A stretch of DNA of 34,635 bases, taken from contig CAJVPP010000366.1 of assembly GCA_910592005.1 (NCBI GenBank), positions 1 through 34,635 on the forward strand, in the 5' to 3' direction. How positions within the stretch are numbered: position 1 is the stretch's first letter; each line of letters opens with the position of its first letter. Shown here piece by piece: positions 20,404 to 30,830 of this stretch. The position numbers and the translations under genes are program-made. The notes beneath the pieces were generated by a model. The model saw only the letters and a list, made by a program, of their open reading frames with translations, was not told the origin of the DNA and ran no database searches. The DNA comes from Funneliformis mosseae. Lineage: Eukaryota; Glomeromycota; Glomeromycetes; Glomerales; Glomeraceae.

Positions 20404-22062
20404 ATGGAGCCAGACCCTTCCAACGGTATAAAATCCTTGTCACCGTCTGACGCTTTATTCACGTTATTAAAAAGGCAAGCAAAAGAGTTTGAAACGTTTG
20501 GAAAACGTATGAGTTTAGATATTCAAAACTCTTCAAAATTTTATATTCAAGACCAAATGAAACATGAACTTGCCAAAACTTTGGAACTGGATAAGATTTT
20601 GGGGAAACAACAAGAACAGCTCGTATGTCAATCACATCTTATAGATTCCCTTCGGTCACGTATCAAGGAATTAGAAAACGAGTCAATTACAAAGAGTCGC
20701 GAAATAAGGAGGCTCAAAGATGAATTCCTTGATTTTAAAAAAGAAATTAAAACGCTTCTTGGACTTGATGAAACTTTATCTGAAGAGTATGATAGTGATG
20801 ACTTTGAGTTTATCCATTCATATTCAAAAGATACTGATTCGAAATCAAATCAGATCGTTGATATCAAAAAAGGGGACTTGACCGCGATCACAGATGATAA
20901 TACACTGCCAAATGATATCAAAGATGATGATATCAGTCATGCAAATCTGACCGCCTCCGCCGATGAAATTAATGTCAAATCGGAAAGATTAATTGCTGAA
21001 AATGATCAGTCAAATGAAATTGATATTAAAAAAGAAAAATTAATCTTCCTACCAAAATTATTTGATGACAATGAAGCGTGTCCAACCCCTCCAAAGGGTT
21101 CAAATATAAAAAGTGATGAAAAGGTCTCGGTATTATTTGATGAATACTTTTATAGCAATGTGGAATCACATGGCGAATCTTCGACTTCTGCGATATCACC
21201 TAATAATAAATACAGCGATAATGAAATGATCGACAAATGTGAAAGAAAATTATCATCAGCCGCGTCCAAGGGAAAAGGTATTGAATCCGATATCACGATA
21301 CCTGCTGAGGATCATGTTAATAAAGAAGATCATCAGTTGGAAGACGATTTGGATGAGGATATCAAATACAACCCTCGGAACCACCCTTCTCATGATCCCA
21401 ATCAGAATTTGAATGCAGCTCAGAAGCTTAGGGATATATTACTTGATCTCAAAGCTTCTGAACTAGAAAATAATGAACCAAACAATTTGCAAGATGATTT
21501 CAACTACGTTAAAAAGAATTCCGCCTCCCAGCGAAAGGAAGTTACTTCTTGCCTCCCACCTATTACGATCGATCCTCAAGTGGTGAATGGACCATCGTCT
21601 TCCCCCTCAGCTTTGAAGAAAAAGCCAACTTCAGAGTCACGTAAACAACCCACTATAGTTGAAAAAATTGAAGCTGACATTCAAAGTACTATCGTTCAAT
21701 TTCAAGAGAGGAATGCAAAAATCAAGCAAAAGACCTTCAACTATCTATTGAATCAATTTACTCTTGAGAGTTTGATAAAATATCAAAGGACAAATTATTA
21801 TAATGTTTTGGCGAGGGGTCCTAAAAGATCCATTAAATTGATGGTGAAATCTGCTTTAAGAAGTGAATTGTGCAACAGAGATAAGCGTGTTACTCAACCT
21901 ATTGAAGAATACGTTAAGAGAAAGATCATTCCCTCTTTACCGCCTGGAATTAAAAGTTATACTGAATATGAGAAGACATGTCATTTCGTTAAATTATCTG
22001 ATGAGAAAAAGAAGAGGATCAAAAAAATTAGCACAATTGAGCCTAAAACTAATGTTAGGTAA
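20404..22062 (+). CDS. Full-length coiled-coil / YTKT-like family protein (552 aa)
   Basis: The frame is open from 20257, but the first ATG is 20404, directly after a poly-A tract like those before its relatives, so I start there. Residues 11-40 carry SLSPSDALFT...LLKRQAKEFETFGKRMS, the N-terminal family segment. C75 precedes the coiled coil HLIDSLRSRIKELENESI (residues 78-95), continuing to about 120. The middle, about 125-400, is acidic and rich in DD/DE/NE. From about 418 a helical lead-in is followed by a C-terminal domain at 452-552: FTLESLIKYQRTNYYNVL, then VTQPIEEYVKRKIIPSLPPG, SYTEYE and KKRIKKIS. It is the only plus-strand member and the best template of the complete architecture, although its C-terminal domain has diverged (YQRT for YTKT). 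No secretion or membrane signal is visible. Function is unknown. Confidence 0.82.
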   Translation: MEPDPSNGIKSLSPSDALFTLLKRQAKEFETFGKRMSLDIQNSSKFYIQDQMKHELAKTLELDKILGKQQEQLVCQSHLIDSLRSRIKELENESITKSREIRRLKDEFLDFKKEIKTLLGLDETLSEEYDSDDFEFIHSYSKDTDSKSNQIVDIKKGDLTAITDDNTLPNDIKDDDISHANLTASADEINVKSERLIAENDQSNEIDIKKEKLIFLPKLFDDNEACPTPPKGSNIKSDEKVSVLFDEYFYSNVESHGESSTSAISPNNKYSDNEMIDKCERKLSSAASKGKGIESDITIPAEDHVNKEDHQLEDDLDEDIKYNPRNHPSHDPNQNLNAAQKLRDILLDLKASELENNEPNNLQDDFNYVKKNSASQRKEVTSCLPPITIDPQVVNGPSSSPSALKKKPTSESRKQPTIVEKIEADIQSTIVQFQERNAKIKQKTFNYLLNQFTLESLIKYQRTNYYNVLARGPKRSIKLMVKSALRSELCNRDKRVTQPIEEYVKRKIIPSLPPGIKSYTEYEKTCHFVKLSDEKKKRIKKISTIEPKTNVR

Positions 22063-22160
22063 CTCGATAATGCAAATAATTCCTTTTTGTCGTATGTCTT
22101 CCTTTTTCCTTCTGTTTTTTTTTTTTCTATTAATATATAAACAGTATATATACATGTATA

Positions 22161-22178
22161 TATGTATGTATGTATGTA
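22161..22178. repeat. (TATG)n microsatellite
   Basis: Four and a half TATG units in the 3' untranslated region of the 20404 gene. Confidence 0.85.
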
Positions 22179-22241
22179 TATTTTTTTGAATGTAATTTTG
22201 GAACTCTGTTAATCAAATGAACTCTTTTTTTTTATTATTCC

Positions 22242-22247
22242 AATAAA
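22242..22247 (+). terminator. Polyadenylation signal AATAAA
   Basis: AATAAA 180 bp after the stop of the 20404-22062 gene, with T-rich DNA downstream. Confidence 0.55.
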
Positions 22248-23383
22248 AGTTGAAAGTTTAATTTGATTTTTTGATTTTTTTATCAAGTTATTTATGATTC
22301 TAAAGTGTAAAATATAAACGAGAATTTTTCAGAAAAGCGAGTAATAGAAAAGGTGAATTGTGTTATCCTTACAAAATAAAACTTTGATCTTCGGATTTAT
22401 ATTACGAAAAAACATGCTCCTTGATATTTTAAAATAACGAGCAAAAAGAATATATTAAAAAACGGGTTCGAAAAGTAGAAAACTTTTTCTTTATTAAAAT
22501 ATTGAAAACACATTCTAATAGACTGAAATTAAAATGTAATTTTTAATCATAACCTGATTGTTCTGCGACCATCCCAAATATGATTACAAAGGAAACGCAG
22601 TAGTTAAACGGTTTAATTTAAGCGTAATTTACTCTTATATAGAATGTCACATCAATCTAATTATGATGATTGAAACAAGCGTATTAGACATGACTTTATT
22701 ATTATTAAGAATATCTAATGGTTTTAACTGTGGTATTTGCAATAAGCAATATGATTGATGAAATTTTGCTGAGCAGAGTTCAGCAAATGTTGTTATTGAA
22801 AATACCGATACTATAAGTAATTATCGAAGCGTCAGCCGCTAAATGTTAGCATTGCATTCTACAGTATTTAAAAACTTTAATATGGATTTATTTATGGAGC
22901 ATAATCAATGATCAAAGAATTATTTATTTTATTAAGCTTCAAAGATAAAATGAACTAGCTTATGGGACACGTTTTTTAAATTCCAAAGCTAATTAATCTG
23001 AAGTTTGTGGTCGTGCATGGACAAATCAAATAGGCCACCTGCAGATCTGATATGCACATGTTCTCTCCTAAAGGTCAAACCGTACATGATCTCTTGATCT
23101 TCTGAGGGGAGAAATTTACCGAAAAAAAAGATATATATAACTAAATTTGTTTTATTTAGTTATGAATGTCGCGTCATTGTAAGTTGTGGTTGTTATTATG
23201 CTGTGCTGTGCTGTTGTCGTAATTGTGGTTGGTCATTGTACATTTATAACGTACCGGGATTAAAGAAATTTTGATTTTTTCTTTAGGTAATTTTTTTTTT
23301 TTCGAGTTGATTTACGCGAATTTTATGTGTTTCCTATTATGGAAAATGTTGGATTATCATAAAACAACACTATAAAAATCGAG
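22248..23383. other. Intergenic DNA upstream of the valyl-tRNA synthetase gene
   Basis: No supported gene. An open stretch at 22558-22758 begins without ATG and has no recognisable pattern. A perfect TGCTGA/TCAGCA stem lies near 22,770. TATAAAAA just before the synthetase ATG (about 23,371-23,378) is probably too close to act as its TATA box. Confidence 0.5.
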
Positions 23384-26300
23384 ATGTTAAAAATCGATCT
23401 ACACTTATTGATAATGGATCGCATTTTGAATGTAACAAGAAAAAATTATAATTATATAAAAATTCTTAAAAAATGTCAGAGAAGGAACATAAGTTTACCA
23501 GGAAATAATGAAGTTACTTCAAACATATTACAAGTTGTACAAAAACCTTCAGTAAAATTAGGAAAAAGTTATGATTTTGTAAGATAAAAAATAATAAAAT
23601 TAAAAAAAAAAATTAATTAATTAAAAAAATCTTGGTTAATTTTTTGGAATATTTGATTATATTTTATTTTCATAAAGGCGACTGTTGAACAAGGATGGTA
23701 TGATTGGTGGGACCAAAAAGGTATCTCAAATTTCATAATATTTTTATTTATTTATCTATTTATTTATTTTTACTGAGGCGAATTATTATATTAATTTAAA
23801 AAGGATTCTTTGGATCAACAAATTCGGATGATAAGAATTCAGAAAAGTTTATTATGCTTTCGCCTCCCCCAAATGTTACAGGATCTTTACATATAGGACA
23901 TGCATTGACGTTTAGTATACAAGTAGGATATTATAGTAGATATGTTTTAGGTTGATTTATAAATTGAATGAATATAATGAAGACGTTTATATAGGATGCT
24001 TTAAGTAGATGGTATCGAATGTCTGGATATCGAGTTTCTTGGATACCTGGAACTGATCATGCTGGTATTGGAACACAATCTGTTGTTGAAAGAAAACTAC
24101 TCAAAGAACAAAATGTAAGTATACAAAAAAAAAGTTATTATTCTAAAGTTTTAGCCTTAAACAATTCACAAAGTTTTTCTGGTAGATTACTCGTCATGAT
24201 CTTGGAAGAGAAAATTTTGTTAAAGAAATTTGGAATTGGCGCAAGCTACATGGTGACAAAATAATTCAACAATTGGTAATCGAGACTCTTTTTTTTTTGA
24301 TTCAAGTACTTCATTATTCTCAATATCATATTAAATTCACTATTGCACTTTATGTAAGAGATGTTTAGGAGCTTCATTGGATTGGGACAATTTGTTTTTT
24401 ACAATGGACTCACCACGTTCACAAGCTGTAACAAATGCATTCATTAGATTATATAATGATGGAATGATTTATCGGGACACTATGCTGGTTAATTGGTGTT
24501 GTGCTTTGGAAACTGTTATTTCTGATATAGAAGTAAGATTATTTTAAAAATTATAATCAATGATTTTGTAACGTTTTATTATGAAATATCTTAATTAAAC
24601 TTTAAAAGGTAGATTATGAAACTATTTCCAAGCAAACGTTTTTGAGTCTACCCGGTAGAGTGGAAAAGTAATTATTATTATTTATCATTTTTAACTCCCC
24701 ATTTTAAATAAACAACGTTGTTTGTTATTAAAATTTAGAGTTGAATTTGGTGTTATTCATAAATTCGCATATCCCATCGCTGACAATGGTTCATCAGATT
24801 TGAGAGAGTTGGTCGTTGCTACAACAAGAATTGAAACAATGTTGGGAGATACTGCTGTAGCTGTACATCCTGATGATCCTCGTTATAAGGTTTGATTTAA
24901 ATAAAAAAAGTGTATGTTGACGTTCGTAATAGGTTTCTCTTCCCTAAAAAAAAAAAAATTGGAAATGTTAGAGTTTGCATGGAAAATATGTTATGCATCC
25001 TTTACTTAATAAAAGAATACCGATTGTGTGTGATCCTGAACTTGTTGATATGGAATTTGGAACAGGTGCCGTGAAGGTGAGTAGTAAAATGTTTTTATAC
25101 TCAAATGAAATAAGAAATATACATTTTTTTAATTTATATTAATTTAGGTGACACCTGGGCATGATATAAATGATTTCGCTTGTGCACGTAGGCATCAATT
25201 ACCTATAATAAATATTTTTAATAAGGATGGCACATTGAATGATAATTGCGGAATAATTAGTTTGATTGTAAGTTGAGAATTTAAACATCTAATCGATATT
25301 TATTTATTTTTTAAAAAAAAATTCTTTTGGATCAAGTAGAACAATGATAGATTTGATGTACGAAATATTATTGTGGATAAATTACAGTCTTTGGGCTATT
25401 ATCGTGGAAAAGATACAAATCATGAGATGAGAGTTGCTATATGTTCTCGATCTGGAGATGTAATTGAGCAATTATTGCAACCTCAATGGTAAATCGAATT
25501 AGAAATAATATATAAATTCTCTAGTTGGAGATTTTTTTTTAACATTTTTTTTTAGGTATTTACGGTGTAAAGATATGGCTCAGAGAGCTTTACAGGATGT
25601 TGAAAATGGAAATATTGTTATTAAACCTAGTCATCATATCGAAGAATGGAATAGATGGTTAGGTGTATATCGAAAGTTATTCAGTTATTATATAATGATG
25701 TTTAAAGTTACTTATCAGGAATGGAATTTATAATACAGGGAATATACAGGATTGGTGCATATCAAGACAATTGTGGTGGGGCCATTCTGTTCCTGCATAT
25801 CATTTATCATATGAAGGTCAAACATCCGGTAAGTTGGTGTAAAGTCAATTCTAAATATGTATGATTAATCAAATCTGACTATACGTTTTTATTTAGGTAA
25901 TGGATTATGGTTTGTGGCAGCTTCAATGAATGAGGCTGATCAGCTCGTTAAAGAATATTTTAGGCAGAATAATATTTCATTACAAACCAATTATACTTTA
26001 AAACGAGTAAGGATATGAAGTATACAATCGGATTTTACTTTTTGTTACTAAGAAATTATAATAAATGACCTATTTGTATTACTAGGATGATGATGTATTG
26101 GATACTTGGTTTTCGTCGGCTTTATTACCTTTATCTGCTTTAAAATGGAATGGGGGTCATGAAATTCCTGTAAGTAACATATGTTACAAATTAAATTGGA
26201 ATTTAATGAATTATCGATTAATGCTTGATATACTCTAATAGACGAATTATCCTACAACTATGATTGAAACAGGATTTGATATTTTGTTCTTTTGGGTATC

Positions 26301-28237
26301 TAGAATGACCATGCTCTGTACTTATTTTTCTGGAAAACCGCCTTTTAAAAATATTTTATTGCATGCAATGGTAAGAAAGTAAATTAGTTTATGAAATATT
26401 ATATAATTATGATTTTTTTTCTAAAAAAAAAAAAAAAAAAATTGTAGGTTCGAGATTCACAGGGACGTAAAATGTCAAAATCACTTGGAAACGTAATAGA
26501 TCCATTACATGTAATTTATGGTATAACATCAAAAGAAATGCAACAAAGTTTATGTGATAGTAACCTTACTAAAAGTGAGATAAGAAAGAGTGCTTCATCG
26601 TTATCTAAAGAATTTCCGGAAGGTATTAAGGCATGCGGAACCGATTCTTTGAGATTCAGTTTGGTATCGTATACCCAACAAGTAAGAGTTTGATGATTTA
26701 TTTTTTCTAAAGTTTTGGTTAAATTTTTATTTTAATCTGATGATTTAAAAACTTATTTGAAATAGACACGACAAATTAATTTAGACATATCAAATGTTGT
26801 GTCATCAAGAAATTTTTGTAACAAAATATGGAATCTATTTAAGTTCGCACATGATAGATTTGACTCGTTGAATCATGTTGTATCGCTACACAAGACAGCA
26901 TCGGCCTCCTCATTATGTGCATATACTGAACATTTATCACTAGTGGATAGATACATACTATCTAAAATGGCCAATACTATAGTATATGCCCATAATGGAT
27001 TTCAAAAGATGGCGTTACATGAAGTAACTGATACTCTTCGAAATTTTATTGTCGGGAACTTGTGCGGCGTTTATTTGGAATTCGTTAAACCTGTTTTATA
27101 TGGGAATCAAGGAGATGTCGATTATAAAGTACATTTCACTTTTTTTTATTTTATGTCTGGAATAGTTAACAAATTTTAAATATCTAGTATTTTTCACGTT
27201 TTATTAGGCGCAAAAAGCTGCGTTAAGAGTCTTTGAAATATGTTTGGATACTTCCTTAAGATTGCTTCATCCTTTTATGCCATTTATTACTGAGGTATGT
27301 ATGTAATTAGTTTTTGTAAAAAGTAACTCATTTATTCCAATTAGTTTAATTTATAGGAATTATGGCAAAGTCTTTTAAATCGATCAGAGAATAAATTTTT
27401 ACCAGAATCAATTATGTTGGCCGAATATCCAAAAATCGCGGACTTTAGTATGTGGCAAGATAGTAAAGTTGAACATGATATGCAGGTATAACGTGATGCT
27501 TTGATCTGACTTTTAAAGTATTTAGAAACTCAATATTTTTTTTTTTTTTTTTTCAGGTCGTTTTAAATATCATCCATGCTTCACGCTCTTTAAGACAAGA
27601 GAATAATATACCATCAAAATCTTTACCTTTTATAATATGGACAAGTGATCAAGAATTGATAAATGATCAAGGTCCAATCAAGAAGAATTTTAAAGATATA
27701 CAAAAATTCATTAAGGCCTCTGAACTTAAAATTATTGATTCACAGGTAAGGTTATTCGTGATTTGTTAATTTTAACAACTTTTGATTAATATCCACTTGT
27801 TAATAATAGGATGATAGTTCGTTAAATAATTCGGCGGTTAGTTTCGTAACGTCAAACCTTAAAGTATACGTACCAATGTCCTCAATATATGAAATTTTCT
27901 TGAAGGAAAATAATATAAGTAAAGATGACAAATTAAAAGAATTGAATAAAAAGTTGGATAAAGTTATACTAGAGTTGGGTCTCTTGAAAAATCGAATGGA
28001 AAAACCTGAATACGAAAGTAAAGCCCCCGCAACTGCTAAAAAGATAGATAGGTATGTACCTTAACCTTTCTCCGATAAATTAAATAAATATTTTCGGATA
28101 AAATAATTTCATTGGAAATTAATTATTTTATTTTAATCTTTCATCTTTATTTTATTAGAATAAATTATGAAACCTTAACTGAAAAAAGGAATAAGATGCA
28201 AAAAAATATAGACTTATTAAAAGGCTTGAAAATTTAG
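23384..28237 (+). CDS. Valyl-tRNA synthetase, 23 exons (1055 aa)
   Basis: This enzyme joins valine to tRNA-Val using ATP. GT-AG introns in consistent phase give exons 23384-23578, 23678-23720, 23804-23922, 23995-24114, 24186-24275, 24359-24532, 24609-24667, 24739-24889, 24972-25076, 25148-25267, 25340-25488, 25556-25662, 25739-25828, 25897-26006, 26086-26169, 26242-26370, 26448-26681, 26766-27128, 27208-27294, 27357-27485, 27557-27745, 27810-28051 and 28159-28237. Visible landmarks are [15 protein letters not shown] (HIGH at 109-112), [10 protein letters not shown], the editing-domain [52 protein letters not shown] (KMSKS at 623-627), FCNKIWN in the anticodon-binding region, and a C-terminal tRNA-binding coiled coil (about 970-1055). 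The N-terminus ([10 protein letters not shown], then [16 protein letters not shown]) is basic and short, suggesting mitochondrial import; M1 and M11 could give two forms. Cytosolic, mitochondrial or dual use is unresolved. Confidence 0.95.
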
Positions 28238-28264
28238 GATAAAAAAAAATCAAAATGGATTTTA

Positions 28265-28270
28265 AATAAA
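28265..28270 (+). terminator. Polyadenylation signal AATAAA
   Basis: AATAAA 28 bp after the valyl-tRNA synthetase stop, followed by A-rich DNA. Confidence 0.55.
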
Positions 28271-28491
28271 AAAAGAAAAACAAGTTTTCTTTAAAATGAA
28301 TTTATAGTTAAAAATATTTAGAAATAAATATTAATGAATCTAATTATGTATTTAATTTAATTAAATTCATATAAACTTTTTATTTTCTTTCAAACCAATA
28401 TTTAATTAAGATTATTAAAAAAATTTTGTTATAATTAAACTTACTTGCAAATTTAAATGAAATTACAAGTTGCTGAATTTACATATCGTAA

Positions 28492-28671
28492 GGATTTGCA
28501 TATCAAGTTAACGGACACTTCTATACACAAAATATAAAAGATTTTATAAAAAGTAATAGTGAACTTCTTTCAAGAGAAATTTTTACACGCCTTATTATTT
28601 GTGAAGAATTTGGTTTACTATTATTAAATAAAAACAGATCCATTTCTGATGAACACATTTTAGGTCAATGA
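28492..28671 (+). pseudogene. Orphan coding fragment, unknown family
   Basis: A 59-codon open frame without ATG reads as protein (GFAYQVNGHFYTQNIKDFIK, then SRELFTRL-like SREIFTRLIICEEFGLLLL, then SISDEHILGQ). One frame over, it continues NDAFEFV just past the stop, indicating a frameshift. The surrounding DNA is AT-rich without supporting exons. I do not recognise the family; it looks like a remnant of a larger gene. Confidence 0.4.
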
Positions 28672-29141
28672 TGCATTTGAGTTTGTATAACAATAATAAC
28701 AACTACTTAAAATAACTGATTAAGATGATATTATATTTGTTATTTAAATTAAAGAATAATTAAAGTGCGAAAATTAAAAAATACCAATAATCTATTAAAT
28801 AACAATATAGGGTTAATGTCGATCTATTTTTAGAATCATTAATTTTAATTGGAAATAGCAAAATTTCTAAAGAAATTATATGAAGAGAAAATTTAAAATA
28901 AATTGGCCTTATGACAACCTAACATGCGCGTAAAAACGCGTAAATTTACTATCATACGTGTTTTTAGTTTATCAGGCAACGTTGCTAAATTTGGTAATTT
29001 TCAACATGTAGATCGTTATATATATACTTGGGTTTCAACAAAAAAACTTCCCAAACGTTCTCATTTTCTTTTCCTCCCCCTCTCGCGAACACAGTTTTTC
29101 GCAAACACATACTGTTTTTGTGTCCCCTTCTTCACCCCATT
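28672..29141. other. AT-rich to mixed intergenic DNA
   Basis: No gene. From about 28,920 the composition becomes more GC-rich, with CGCG-containing words and a TATATATATA run at 29017-29026, leading into the island described next. Confidence 0.4.
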
Positions 29142-29150
29142 TATATAAAG
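29142..29150 (+). promoter_or_regulatory. TATA-box-like TATATAAAG
   Basis: TATATAAAG stands alone just upstream of the 28-bp repeat island, in locally C/T-rich DNA (CCCCTTCTTCACCCC upstream). If used, transcription would start near 29,175. With the AATAAA near 29,592-29,597 it would frame a transcript of about 430 bases, as in a solo LTR or a noncoding transcript. This is inference. Confidence 0.35.
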
Positions 29151-29212
29151 AGTTCTGTACGTGGTTCCGGTTATGGGTTTTTCTTTTCAGCAGAGAACTT
29201 CGACCAGGAAGT

Positions 29213-29296
29213 AACTGGTTATCAAAACTCCAGAACAGATAACTGGTTACTCACGCCCAGAAGGACAGAACTGGGTATCAAACCGCCAAGAAGGAA
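29213..29296. repeat. 28-bp tandem repeat, three copies plus a trace of a fourth
   Basis: Units at 29213-29240, 29241-29268 and 29269-29296 each start AACTGG; the first two share AACTGGTTA and the first and third share TATCAAA. A diverged fourth unit begins AACTTGG at 29297. The period is not a multiple of three, so an open plus-strand frame across it (29028-29450, no ATG at its start) would read each unit in a different frame; this argues the repeat is not protein-coding. Confidence 0.65.
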
Positions 29297-29811
29297 AACT
29301 TGGGGCATGAAAGTGGGGTATAAAAAAATAAAATATAAAAAAAAAACAAAGGCTTTAGATAGAAACCAAAAGGCTCTCTCGGTTGAGGAGCTCCATTTTT
29401 TTTGGGTTGCGATAAGTACTGACGTCCTCGTCGTGCAACCTGGGTACTAGTATCATTAACTAGTAGCAAACAAGTACTTGTTATGTATTTCTTTTCAGTT
29501 TTAGGTTCAAGGTTTTGTTTTGAACACCGCGTTCTCTGTTTATAATTTTTAATGTATTTGTTTTATTAAAGCTTTAAGCTGTATTTATTCCAATAAATTT
29601 GTAAGATTTTTTACTTGGATATCTATTTTTTATTTACGTGTAATCCTCTAAACCTCTAAATGTGAGATAAAAATAATATTATGTGGTTTAATATAAATGT
29701 AACAACAACACGTGCCGTTAACCGAAACAGAGAAAATTAGTATTATATGGTTAACCAAATTCCAAATTTTAATTAACCATTAATTTCCCATCCATCCCTA
29801 CGTGCAATATT
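29297..29811. other. Tail of the GC-richer island and flanking DNA
   Basis: No supported gene. AATAAA occurs near 29,592-29,597 after TATTTATTCC, a plausible polyadenylation signal for a transcript starting near the TATA box at 29142. Confidence 0.35.
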
Positions 29812-29963
29812 CTTTACAGAAACTTTGTTTCCTTACTATTCAGTAACTGCATAGTACCTATTAGGCTGCGATTAAGCTACTTCTAAGTAAGGTAGTAACA
29901 ATATATTTACTATTTAGTCACTTTGCAGTTACTGCGTATTAAGAAAACCAAGTTTCTGTAAAG
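29812..29963. mobile_element. MITE-like element with ~50-bp terminal inverted repeats
   Basis: The left end CTTTACAGAAACTT (29812) and the right end AAGTTTCTGTAAAG (29963) are perfect 14-bp inverted repeats. The pairing continues imperfectly for about 50 bp through a second perfect block, CAGTAACTGCA on the left and TGCAGTTACTG on the right. The 152-bp unit has no open frame. No clear target-site duplication is seen, so the exact family is undetermined. Confidence 0.7.
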
Positions 29964-30139
29964 TTCTTTGTAAACATTTTATTTTTTAAAAAAAAAAAAT
30001 TATGCAATTATCGGATCACAACAAATTGCACGCACCATGAAAGTGATGAAATCTCTTGTGCCGAATACTTCTTATTTACGAAAAATAGGAAAGATCAATA
30101 GTTCAAATCGAACCCTACCCTTTAACCGATCCACAATCT

Positions 30140-30748
30140 TTAAATCAATTCTTCCTTAAAATTATGAAGTTCAGTACCATAAGACATTCAGAATAAGGCA
30201 AGATGCCAATCACATAACCGTAAATATTAAATACAGTCTAAAGACATTTTCAACATTTTCATGAATTATGCTAATTTTATTATGCTTTTATTTACAGTGT
30301 CAGTACAATGTGGTGGCTTTATCTCACCAAATATGAGTTCCCCGTCGGTGTCATCAATCTTTGTGAGGACCCGAAAGTCTGGTTTTTTACCATGGTTATG
30401 ACCGTCTATCCTTGGAACTTTCGTCATTTGTTTAATAGTGAAATAAACTTACCAAACCAATGAAATAAATTTCGGTTTTATTGAATATTTCTTCAATAAT
30501 TTGGTGACAGTATCGATGGATATACGTATCTTCGTCCAATTTTTTTATCATCATTATAACTCACCTCACAAAAGATAAATAGGTAAAACTGCAAAGAAAA
30601 CAGAATAAATATTATTAATACCATTAACAAACATTCTCATCAAATTTAAAAGTTACAAATTTCTCGAAACCATTTGCACACAATCAAAGATGTCTTTGAC
30701 TTCGTCTGTTAGCAATGTTTTCCCTTTGCCCAATTTCACGATTGTTTG
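30140..30748 (-). pseudogene. Relic of a PD-(D/E)xK nuclease-like protein
   Basis: Broken minus-strand frames give, in order: LGKGKTLLTDEVKDIFDCVQ (30748 to a stop at 30653); LDEDTYIHRYCHQIIEEIF (exon-like 30554-30453, followed by GTAAG); and IDGHNHGKKPDFRVL...GELIFGEIKPP (from 30409). The last contains the PD...ExK signature: D in KPDF, then E and K in GEIK 18 and 20 residues later. A TAA at 30266-30268 interrupts KLA-stop-FMK, and further frame changes follow (IYGYVIGILPYSE). Exon phases on the two sides do not agree. It recalls a PD-(D/E)xK-like family expanded in Rhizophagus; this is memory, not a search. It may be the decayed 3' part of the candidate gene at 30831-31777. Confidence 0.6.
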
Positions 30749-30830
30749 TCACCTAAAAGCTAAACACACAAAACACAAAATTAATGCATTTAATAATGTC
30801 AAAGGTACTTATCCTTGGATTATTACTGAG

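Noticed and set aside
9022..22062. Secreted effector cluster
   Set aside because: None of the intact family members begins with a hydrophobic signal peptide; several carry basic nuclear-type runs instead.
29028..29450. Plus-strand open frame of 140 codons over the 28-bp repeats
   Set aside because: No ATG at its start, and the 28-bp period shifts the reading frame at each unit, so the repeats are not maintained as protein.
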